From Pyronema omphalodes (taxonomy: Eukaryota > Ascomycota > Pezizomycetes > Pezizales > Pyronemataceae): DNA of 64,000 nt. The stretch spans positions 124,001-188,000 of the forward strand of contig JAJJXM010000060.1 of NCBI GenBank assembly GCA_024516155.1. The letters run 5' to 3'. The translations under genes and the position numbers were made by a program. Below the pieces are notes generated by a model. That model searched no databases, was not told the origin of the DNA, and saw nothing but the letters and a program-made list of their open reading frames with translations. Below are positions 40,810 to 50,168 of the stretch, piece after piece; the first letter of the stretch is position 1; each line of letters begins with the position of its first letter.

Positions 40810-42729
40810 TACCTTGGATTTGATTTGATTTGATTTGATTTGATTTGATTTTCTTGAACGTTCCCAACCTTAAGGTTATTACGTATGCCACAGTCTAATT
40901 ACATTTCGAGGCTCCAGCTGTTACCTTGGAGCCAATACTCCAGTACGCACCAGACACACCGACCTCCATCCTCCACCTTTCTTACTGGACGACCCTACGT
41001 TCTGCAGAAAGAGCACCGAAACCACCGATTTTTCCATTGGATTCGGACTCTCAGCACTCGGCTGCGTACCTCTGTGAAGTTCCAGAGAGACTCACGTAGA
41101 TTTCGTCGATTTCTATCGTGAAACCAGAGTTACCCTTCCTCTTGGCGTTCCTGACCAAGCGAAATGCCACGGAAACACCGCTCGCATAACGCCGCACGAC
41201 TGAAACAGTCAGGCAACGCCTTTCACGCACTTGGAGACCTTCCTCTCGATGAGACCAATCCTACTCTTGATGGAAGCAACAATGGAGATGACGATGATGA
41301 ATTGTCACTCTTGCAGGTTCTTCGGACAACGAATGCGACCCTGGCAAAAACAGCTTTCCTATGGGGTGACACGACAAAAGAAATGGTGAATTATATCCAT
41401 AGAACCTCGGAGACAACAAAAGAAATCCGTGATACAATTGTCCGGATGGATGAATGTACCAATGCACACCTCGAGCACTTCAACAATATGTTAGAAGGTA
41501 CCCTGAAGCAGATGGAGGCAGTGTTGTCTGAGAACACTATACTGCGCCAGGCGAATGAGGCCTCCAGAGCAGAAACGGCAGCCCTCAAAGTTGCCGTGGA
41601 CGCCCTCACACAGAAATTCGACGAGCACACAGCAAAGTCAGCCCCTCCCTCCCCGGAGATCATGGCCCCCTCTGCCTCAATGGAGGAGATGACAACGCAA
41701 CTGTCCATCGTACACAATGATATCCAAGATGTCTTGGATGCTGTTCTCAACCCGAACACTAAGAGAAAGCGACGCTCCGGCCATCAAGACATCGAACCAA
41801 CATCTGACACAACCCAACGACTAATGACCCATAAACAACGACGCAATGCATCACCAGAGCATAGCTTGATGCACTCGATACATGCAACCACCACTGCCCA
41901 GGACAAACTTGATGCTCTAAAGATCAAGTATCCCCCATGTTCACCTGCCATAACCCCAACCGAAACATTACCCAACTCTCTTCCTCAAGTATCTCCTCAG
42001 GTCACACCTCTTCCGGACGTCCCTAGCACTGCCCCTGCTGAAGGCGAAGGTTGGAAGATAGTGGAAGGCAAGACAATGCGGAGGAAGAAGAGAAGTGAAC
42101 AGACAAGCAACCAGAAGGCAGCTCCAAATAACGACAATACCCCAACAACAAAGACTGGTAGGAGGGGAAAGAGCACCTACCAACCCAAACCAACGACTAC
42201 TCCCACAAAGAAAACCTGGGCAGAGGTTGTCAAAAGTGGAGGAATTAATGTCCAGATTGTCTTAGGCAATGACCACCTTCAACTAATCACACCGACGACA
42301 AGAGCCCGAAGAGAGAGGCAAGGAGGGGCAGCACGAAGGCTCAAAAAGAAGGCCCGAGCAGGCGGAGGGACGGAGGAGGAGAGAAGGGGAAGAAGTAGCC
42401 CGGCAGTAGTATAAGGCCCAAGAAAAGAAAAAAGAAAAAAAAAAAAGGATTTAGATGTGAAGGGAAGGGAAGAGGAATGAGGTGAATGACTAGGCGGAAT
42501 AATAATTGAGCGTACAGGGCTCTAGACTATATTGACGCGAAAGAAAATCAGCATGGAGAACACCAGGGTGCTGTGGCCCCAAACAATGAAGAATGCTCTG
42601 GGGCTTTTCCCAGTAGGCCTCCGGGATTACAGACCGGGGCCTAAAGATGTATATAAACACAGACCACGTCATAACCTTACGGTTGGGAACGTTTAAGAAT
42701 CAATCAATCAATCAATCAATTACCTTGGA
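40810..42729 (+). mobile_element. ORF1-only LINE bounded by inverted LINE 3' tails
   Basis: The 9-bp direct repeat TACCTTGGA (40810-40818 and 42721-42729) flanks the unit. The right end is a LINE 3' terminus on the plus strand: ATAACCTTACGGTTGGGAAC, then GTTTAAG and (AATC)5. The left end is the reverse complement of the same terminus: (TTTGA)6, TTTTCTTGAACG, TTCCCAACCTTAAGGTTATT. Between them lies an intact ORF1 (41164-42414) and about 300 bp of 3' UTR. No endonuclease or reverse transcriptase is present, so the copy is non-autonomous. Confidence 0.7.
41164..42414 (+). CDS. LINE ORF1 protein (coiled-coil, nucleic-acid-binding type)
   Basis: This is an intact 416-codon frame without introns, starting MPRKHRSHNAARLKQSGNAF. 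Residues about 45-160 are rich in heptad-like Leu/Ala/Glu spacing (for example MLEGTLKQMEAVLSENTILR), predicting a coiled coil for trimerisation. The rest is Pro/Thr/Lys-rich and basic, with KKTWAEVVKSGGINVQIVLG near residue 355 and an Arg/Lys-rich C-terminus (GGAARRLKKKAR). This layout fits the gag-like ORF1 of Tad-clade fungal LINEs, although no CCHC zinc knuckle is visible. Chaperone or RNA-binding function is inferred from family and charge. The absence of stops or frameshifts suggests a recent copy or selection. Confidence 0.65.
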   Translation: MPRKHRSHNAARLKQSGNAFHALGDLPLDETNPTLDGSNNGDDDDELSLLQVLRTTNATLAKTAFLWGDTTKEMVNYIHRTSETTKEIRDTIVRMDECTNAHLEHFNNMLEGTLKQMEAVLSENTILRQANEASRAETAALKVAVDALTQKFDEHTAKSAPPSPEIMAPSASMEEMTTQLSIVHNDIQDVLDAVLNPNTKRKRRSGHQDIEPTSDTTQRLMTHKQRRNASPEHSLMHSIHATTTAQDKLDALKIKYPPCSPAITPTETLPNSLPQVSPQVTPLPDVPSTAPAEGEGWKIVEGKTMRRKKRSEQTSNQKAAPNNDNTPTTKTGRRGKSTYQPKPTTTPTKKTWAEVVKSGGINVQIVLGNDHLQLITPTTRARRERQGGAARRLKKKARAGGGTEEERRGRSSPAVV

Positions 42730-43269
42730 GTCTCGCTGGGATCCGCCCCAGAGCGTACTTCATTTCTTGGGCCTGTTGCCACCTCTCTTCCTCCTGCTGG
42801 TTTTCATTTTCGTCGTTACATTTTGGAGCCCTGTTTGCTCTTTTCCCTCCCGGCACTCTCAACTCGACACTCTCACTTCGTTATTCGTACCCTGTCTCTG
42901 CTTTCTTCTGCTCTCCTCTGCTCTCCTATGCTCTCCTTAACTCTCCTTAACTTTCCTCGCCTCTCTACTTCAATCCTCTCTGCTCCTCTCCTCTCTTCTC
43001 CTCTCTTCTCTGCTCCATTACACTGGTCTTCGCTCCTCTTCTCTGCTCTTTGTTACCACTTCCCTCCGCCTCTTTCCTTTCGCCCCTCGACTTTTCCCCC
43101 TTCTTTTTAGACCTCTCCTTTCACCTCTCTCTTCAGCTTTTGTCTCATCCTGTCCTCTTCTTCCTCTCACTTCTTCTCTTTTGCCTTTCTCGCGCGCTAC
43201 CCTTTCTCGCTCTTGCTGTTCTTCGGCTCTCTATGTACATAATTATGTATCTGTCTTCAGGTTCTTTTT

Positions 43270-43323
<54 letters not shown>

Positions 43324-45019
43324 GCATTATTCGTCTTATTCGCTGCGAACCGCTTCGTGCGCGTTCTCAGATTCGATCAGTGTTCCTCAGCCTATTCTCC
43401 TTCCTTCCGGGTCATCTTCCAGAGCGGGAGCATTACTTACCTGTGCCTGTATCCACTCTGCGGTGGCAATCTTGGTAGTAGAGATCATGGTGGTAAGGGC
43501 CTTGGTTCCATCTATTATACCTTGGAGCCTCTATACATAAACCATCTTCCCTGAAATGTCGTTTCTTGTTCATCCCAACGGATTTCTCTTCTTTTTTATC
43601 CTCGCCTTCATATTCATCGCCACGGTTCATCTGCTTATTAGCAGCCGTATTACGTAACAACCTCCACGCAAATCTTACAAAACCGCAGCTATTACACGCA
43701 AGGATTATTTGTATGCCAGCAGGATTCATCAAAAGTACATGATCCCTTCTAGCACTGAATCTGCAAACGGAACATTGCTTTCATTTATTTCCGAGTACCG
43801 AGTCCTGAGTCCTGACTTGATGAGGATAATGAGTACCGGAGTCAAAAGTCGGTATGTAAATCATCCTAGGTCAATTAGAATAACAAAATTAAGTGACTTT
43901 GTGAAGTCGAGATCCCATTCTAGGACGTGAATGCCCATTCTATGATGCTGGATGTAAAGAGAAGATTTCTGCTTGATAAACCAGACGGGGTTTAATCAGA
44001 GAAAGTGGATGAGAGAATACTTTAACACCAGATCCATATCACAGTAAAAGCCTACATCTCAAGGACCCTGTAAAATTAGCTCTACCGCTATACAACTAAA
44101 GCCCCGGGCTTCAGTTTACCCATTGTTATCGAATACACCGAAAACGGCTATCCTCGAAATCTAACATACAAACCTACGGGTCATCAACCTCTCAGCTCCA
44201 TGGGCCAGTCCTTTCTTTCTAGCACTGAACTTGAAAAATGGGCTATAGGCACGCATATTAATATTCTTGAACATCCCTCGTTCTGAACTAACCTAGCTTC
44301 TCTTAAATTTAAGCTCCTACCATGTATCACGAAGGAAAACTGAGAACGGCAAAACTGAGCGGGAGCGGATGATGCCCTCCCTGGGTCTCCACCCTGATGG
44401 GAAGAAATCACTTATCAATTCGAATAGAGAGAGGATATAACTGGGCAGTATATATGAGGAATAACAGGGAAAAAGAGTGGTGAACATTTTGGGGTAGCGA
44501 TAGGATAGTGTGTGGTTGCGGGTAGAGTAGATAATGACTACAGGAAGGAATGGCTGCACGTAGGAATGGCTAAGGGAGAAGTCGGAAAGTGGTTTTTTAC
44601 TGTAGCGTTTTGGGTTATACGTTTGATATTGGGTGCTCGGCTTGAGTATATGTATTGTATTAAGGCCCTGGTGAGTTTCATACAAAATCACTCGTGGATG
44701 AAAAGAATTATCAGAAATACTACTTTCTTATGTATTATTCACATTTGTGCGACTTAATTGATATTAAATTGATGGTTATGCTAAAACTTAATCTTTTATA
44801 CTGTTAAATACTTCAACAGTATTAGGAAGCTATCATCACGTTGCATTAGCCAACCCAATTCAAAAAAAGACGCGATCCTTCCCCAAGTAGAATAGTCAAT
44901 TCTGTTTTGAGAAGGATTGAAGGATTCCAATAAGAAACAAAGAACGCTATTTGGGCTATAACCGGACAGTTCGGGCTTCTCCCAAGTTTCCAACGACGGC
45001 GGGGATAACCGTTAGGGTG
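42730..45019. other. Spacer with long pyrimidine tract and T50
   Basis: 42.8-43.27 kb is almost wholly C/T on the plus strand (CTCTCCT-type repeats) and ends in an uninterrupted T50 (43271-43320). 43.5-45.0 kb is mixed AT-rich sequence with no gene I can support. Confidence 0.6.
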
Positions 45020-45887
45020 TATTGAGACCTGATACCTTCAAGCGAATTCTCGTCTATCATATGGTCATTAGGACCCTGGTCAACCACCACCTCCCAATCA
45101 GTGAAACCCTTTGCTAAATTTTCCAAACACTGCCTCCAAAGCGGCATCGTCAGAGCGGTAACCCATCATAGTTGGTAGTCGGCGTTCCCAGAGCACAAGG
45201 ATACGCGTTTCGAAATTGCTTGGGCGGTAAAGGGAGCAGCATCAATGGTAGACAGGCGTAAACTTTGTCTTTCGCAACGTGGTTTGTTCTGGTTGTAAAC
45301 AACGCAGAAGGAAACTTGAATCTTCAATCATGTTCCTAAACATGAATGATCGTCAAGAGGGAATAACATTTCTCAATACTACTAGCTGCTCAAGCGAAAT
45401 ATCAAAGTCGTATTGGATTATGGGCCCAGGTTGATTGCCACCGTCGAATCAGGGAGACTCTTTGCTAACTTTCCCACCATCTGCCTCCATGTCGGCATCG
45501 TCAGAGCAGTAACCCATCATGTTCAGTGGCAGATCTTCCCAAGCACCATGTAAAGACGTTTTAATATTGCTTTAATTGTAGAGTACAATATGAGCGTAGT
45601 TGTCTCCTAGACATGAATCAATGATTATCAAGAGGGAATAACATTTCTCAATACTACTAGCTACTCAAGCGAAGTATCAAAGTCGTATTGGAGTATGGGC
45701 CCAGGTTGATTGCCACCGTCGAATCAGGGAGACTCTTTGCTAACTTTCCCACCATCTGCCTCCATATCGGCATCGTCAGAGCAGTAACCCTTCATGTTCG
45801 GTGGCAGATCTTCCCAAGCACCATATATAGACAGTTTGATATTGCTCTAATTGTAGAGTATTATGTGGGTATGGTTATCTCCGTAAG
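45020..45887. repeat. Direct repeat: two close copies (275-bp period) plus one old copy
   Basis: About 45340-45612 and 45613-45887 are near-identical (275-bp period) and share TGGGCCCAGGTTGATTGCCA and GGCATCGTCAGAGCAGTAAC. A more diverged copy lies at about 45020-45240, keeping GGCATCGTCAGAGCGGTAAC. Both strands show open stretches. The minus strand of the old copy reads MPLWRQCLENLAKGFTDWEV and of the younger copies MPIWRQMVGKLAKSLPDSTV, suggesting diverged coding sequence. The plus strand of the last copy is also open for 79 codons (45688-45924, starting at a TTG). The family is unknown. Confidence 0.75.
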
Positions 45888-46252
45888 TTTTATAAAGTCT
45901 CGGGCTTTCTGTAGGGATTGTTAGTATCTCAATTTCAAATCTTAGAGAGGGATATAAACAATCAAGTAGTCTATCATGAAGAAAGGAGATGAACAAGTAC
46001 CGTTGGTGGCGGTTTAACGATAATAATCAGACGCGGCCGGTAGTGGAGGAAAGGTGGAGTTTTGTATATCTGGATAGAAAGAGAATTTCTGCTGATAGCC
46101 TAGTGGAGGGTGTAAATATGGTCGGAGCCCCGGCTAGGCTTTCTCAAACTCACCCTCTTACACAGGGAACCCTGTCTCTATAACCGCTACCGGTAACCTT
46201 GTCCAACTTTTACCTTCCCTTCCCCATTTGCTTTTCTGTACCGCGCATATAT
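45888..46252. other. Short spacer
   Basis: No feature is recognised. The right part is pyrimidine-rich and could be a leader for the small ORF that follows. Confidence 0.4.
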
Positions 46253-46495
46253 ATGGCCTGTTACATAGCATTATCGACTGTTTCGGGATTTGGAGCAGCA
46301 TTGTTTATAAGAATCAGCCGTATGTACATAGCGCATTCTACTGTTCCCAATGGTCCGACCGGTCCAGCCCGGGGTTCGCAGGAGATTGGACCACATATCG
46401 GTGGTCCTTCTGGCACCTCGGACTACGACCGACGCGAGCAATTCGTTGTCAGCCGCAGTCGACTACAGTCTCAAGAGCGAATACTTAAGACATAA
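46253..46495 (+). CDS. Small hypothetical protein, 80 residues
   Basis: This is an ATG-started single-exon frame. It opens with a hydrophobic segment (MACYIALSTVSGFGAALFIR), followed by a Gly/Pro-rich part (PNGPTGPARGSQEIGPHIGG) and a charged C-terminus with two Arg/Gln-rich stretches. A membrane-anchored or secreted small protein is conceivable. I recognise no family, and a frame of this length can occur by chance. It sits just left of the hAT-like element. Confidence 0.25.
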   Translation: MACYIALSTVSGFGAALFIRISRMYIAHSTVPNGPTGPARGSQEIGPHIGGPSGTSDYDRREQFVVSRSRLQSQERILKT

Positions 46496-46785
46496 ATTAC
46501 ACGGGAGTGCACAGACAGTACCGGTGCTCTGACACAAAAAGAATTGAAATCCCTAATTCTTTTTAGCTACCACGTGGTAGCCGCTATCATGATTCAGGAA
46601 GGTTCTGTGTTGTTTGCTGAAGTCTGAAGAGTTGTTATTGTATAAATGGCAAGACCAATGTTCAACAACAAAACCAATTTAGATCGTCAATATTTTTCAA
46701 CTTTTACCTGAGTACTCGGTATAATAATCATCATTAACGTGCACTAAGTCCCTGCCTTCTCGTCTGTGGGTGATGCATTACGGAG

Positions 46786-47575
46786 ATGTTTGTCAGACCT
46801 CCCAGTCGTACAAACCAGTTCAAAATGACAGCCAAAACGGACTCTACGGACTGTTGGAATATGAGAACTGTACGGTGACCCAGTTCAGTTTACTGTCAGT
46901 AGTATAAACTGGTTTAACTGTGACAACCAGTTAACTGAATGCAAGCCTTGGCAAACCAGGTGAACTGTTTAAAACTGCGAAAACTGGTTTGTCCAAAGGA
47001 ACTGGTTTATGAAGGGGCAATAAATATTATTCAGTGCATACATAACAAAATTCTTTCCTAATTGGGTCGCCAGAAATCACAACTGACACCTACGATTGTG
47101 GCTCTTGAGCTCCTCAATGGCTTCCAGAGTATCTGCCTGCATTGAATGGTGGTCCGATATAATCATCTACTTGCATTTGGAAAACAGCAGCCCAGACTCG
47201 GTAGTCATCGCGGGAACTGAGAGCATATTTACCGCCATTTTGTAAAGATTGGGAAATCTGGTTACCAGAAGCTGGTGGAATAAGGAAGGTTGAGATACTG
47301 GCAGGCTCGGCCACCGGTGGGTTCAAATGAGGTTGAATACATCATCTATTCCTGCATGCACTGGTTCCCGATGCGGTTAAACTGGTTTGTATTTATCGAG
47401 TCCGTTTAATCAGTGCACTGCAGTTACCTGGTTCTATGGACCCCTCAAAACTGAACCAACTGTGTATCCGGGGCACCAAAACTGCACCAAATAACTGTGA
47501 CTTGTCAGTTCAGTTTACCTGGTTTAATATTTTACCCGGTAAACTGGCTGTACGGTTGGGAGGTCTGATGGTCGT
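46786..47575. mobile_element. Non-autonomous hAT-like element (MITE-type), 774 bp
   Basis: The inverted termini are CAGACCTCCCAGTCGTACA at 46794 and, read inward from the right end (47567), CAGACCTCCCAACCGTACA. Flanking 8-mers ATGTTTGT and ATGGTCGT match at 6 of 8 positions, fitting a diverged hAT target-site duplication. Both ends carry many AACCAGTT/AACTGGTT motifs in both orientations, as expected for subterminal transposase sites. The middle (47114-47326, minus strand) has a 70-codon frame with SSRDDYRVWAAVFQMQVDDY, loosely like the start of a retrotransposon gag. No transposase is present. Confidence 0.7.
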
Positions 47576-48738
47576 GTTGGAGCATTAACGAAAATATGTA
47601 CAGACAAAACGGGTGTATATATATGATATATCAGTTATTGCAGACTTCTTGATATTCTAGAAAAATCATGGTAGAATTTCACTCAAGGCGCTTGGATATT
47701 CTCAAGTTCAGCCCGGTCAACTTCGACCTTTAAATGCACAGTCCACGGTAGACTGTAGTCGACTGCTCCCTGAGACTGGACTGAACCAAGGTCATATTAG
47801 TCTGGCGCCACTGTCGATTGAACTGGGTTATTCAGTCTGGAACGGACCATGAAGAATATCGGTGATAAGTATATTGGTTGTAGCAGCTCAGGTCGGAAGA
47901 AATAAACCGGGGGCACACCATTGATTCCTCCAGTAGTCTCCGTCAGGCTCATAACTAGAGTTTGGGGGCGAAGAATAGTCCAGACAAGAGTCTGGCTTAT
48001 TGAGTTAACGACCTCCTTGATTTCATATCATTTCTCCCGAGCTCAAGTATCTGACTGCCGAGAAAGTTTGGAAAAATTAAGAGGAAGATGATGATTGAGA
48101 TACTGAAGTACCTAGAATGCTGAGGTACTGGGTGGCCAAAGAAGTGATATCCCAATAAGCATATTGAAAGGTTAAAAATATGTTTGGGGACTGTATTTTT
48201 CATTTTATTATATCTTTGAAATGATGTGGAAGCATTCAGTAATGATTGAAATCCAATATTAGCGCATATCACAAAATCAACGGACATTCCGTGAGAAAAC
48301 ACATTGATAACCACGCAAGATATAAAGACAAAAATATCTCGGGTATTTCACTGACAGCAAATATGGGCTGTTACGCTACTGTAATGGGGTCGTTTGGAAT
48401 TTTGGAATTTTCGTGGGTCACAGAGGCAGTACGAGTGACAATACATGAAGAAGAATTTCCAACTGGTACAGCGGGTGAGGCACCTTCTCAAAGTCAAGAA
48501 GGGGCGGATTCATCGGCCAGAGAAAGTCTTCTAACCCGTACTAAATTCGTTTGTTTCTTTTCTTCCCTGTACTTTCCTTCTTGCTCTCTCTTCTCTTCCA
48601 CTCATCTACATACACAACGCCACTGACAACGCCTCGGCCACTCAAAACATCCGACTTCGGAATCATCACAGCTATCAACTCACCAGAGTATCAAGGGAAT
48701 AGTAAAAAGATCCCTTGAGAGATGCTCTACTCGTTACT
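47576..48738. other. Spacer, no recognisable gene
   Basis: This contains AGACTGTAGTCGACTGC (about 47750-47766), which is the exact inverse complement of a 17-mer at about 46457-46473, on the other side of the hAT-like element. Nothing coding is supported. Confidence 0.45.
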
Positions 48739-49707
48739 AGAGGTAATTAAATTCGCCCTCCCCAAGCTTCCTCCACACGTAAACGTACGCGTCTCAGAGT
48801 AAAAGTATTCATTAACATGCCGACTATATATAGATTAGCTCACAGTGTTGATATTTGGCGAAAAAAATACCACTATCCGCAGAACAAGATCTGTGGAGAT
48901 ATCCATGACAGTATGCATTCTTGATTACACGGTGAGGATTCTTCTTCGTTATTCCTCTATTCTTAACGCTGTAAAAAGGAGTATTGCAATGACTAAGTAC
49001 TGACTATAATGTAGATTACGAACCATGAAGCTTTTCACTGTTCCACGCTTGCGTGGGTGCTGGAGTTGGGATAGTTCTTTCTGGCTACATGTAGTGACTT
49101 GCCTCACACAAATTTATGGGTTGGGACTGGATTCGTCACCCAGACCCGATTTGACACCCTGGTGACAGCAGGCGCTGAGTCTGAGGTCATGGCTGATGCT
49201 GAATATTAGAGGTAAGTAAACCCACCGTCACCAAGTTCCTTGCACGAATGCATCAACGCGTCTCAAAGTGTAAGGGCTACTAACAGGCCAGCCGTAGATG
49301 AACTCCTGGTATGGATGCAATGCAAACAAAATTGCCACTACCTCCACATAAGATTTGTGGAGATATCCATGACAGTATTCTTTCTGGTTTACAAAGTAAG
49401 CCGCCTTCTTCCTTCGCCATTTCCCTGCTCTTAAGCCTATACAGAGGTGTATTACAATTACTGAGTACTAACTACAATGTAGATTATAAACCATGAAGCT
49501 CTTCACTGTTCCACGCTTGCGTGGGCGCTGAAGTTGGAATAGTTCTTTCTGACTACGTGTGGTGACTTGCTTCACACAAATTTATGGGTTGGGATTTGAT
49601 TCGTCACCCAGACCCGATCAAAGCGGGGGAACTCATGGATAAGAGAACGGATATGATGCCCCGGTGGCGGCGGATGGTGATGACGAGGTTAAGACTGATG
49701 CTGAAAC
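48739..49707 (+). pseudogene. Tandemly duplicated decayed gene fragment, about 469-bp period
   Basis: Copy A (48739 to about 49195) and copy B (49208 to about 49707) share long blocks: GTGGAGATATCCATGACAGT, TTCACTGTTCCACGCTTGCG, CACACAAATTTATGGGTTGG. Copy B shows a good plus-strand intron: GTAAGC at about 49399, branch site TACTAAC, and ATGTAG before ATTATAAACC. Copy A has TACTGAC at the branch site. The exon before it reads HIRFVEISMTVFFLVYK. A downstream acidic frame (DAPVAADGDDEVKTDAETTS in B; DTLVTAGAESEVMADAE in A) is recognisable in both. Stops interrupt the joined frames. The original protein is not recognised. Confidence 0.55.
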
Positions 49708-50168
49708 GACTAGCCAACTGAGAAGAATATTATTTTTCAATGTATAGTGTATCTACATTGGTAAAGTTAACAGAGTTTCAGTTTTATAGAAATGGTTGTG
49801 CCGGAGGGCTTCTATAACAACTGACTATAGGCTTATATTTATGCAAATGAATATGCATTTCTGTCTTATTAAGATGGTATATAGCTGCTACGCTGATATG
49901 ATGAATAATTCTGTAGCCTCAGAGAACTGGCGGACTTCTGTTGGATATATCAAATACAAACGCTATTCTTGTTCTGAAATCACCAGATGTAAATTCCCTA
50001 GTCTTCCCTCATATCGAGTGACCTATCATGCCCCGCTGCCCCGCGCTGCACGTCAATTTTAGCGCCGGCAACTTCCATCACCACCGGCCGCAACTCTCAC
50101 AACCGAAACTTCTTTCGCGGTCTGGCAGAGCAACGCGCAACAGCTTCCCCGAATAGTTCGTCGCCTCA
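49708..50168. other. Spacer and GUF1 promoter
   Basis: AT-rich, becoming GC-richer toward the GUF1 start. No gene is supported. Confidence 0.55.

Noticed and set aside
42490..42672. 60-codon minus-strand frame in the LINE 3' end
   Set aside because: It lies in the 3' UTR of the LINE, antisense to the element, and is too short to support.
42721..43525. Recurrent ACCTTGGAG(C/T)C near 40921, 42722 and 43517 as a regulatory motif
   Set aside because: It more likely reflects target or element-derived sequence around the LINE. Three short matches are not enough to claim a site.
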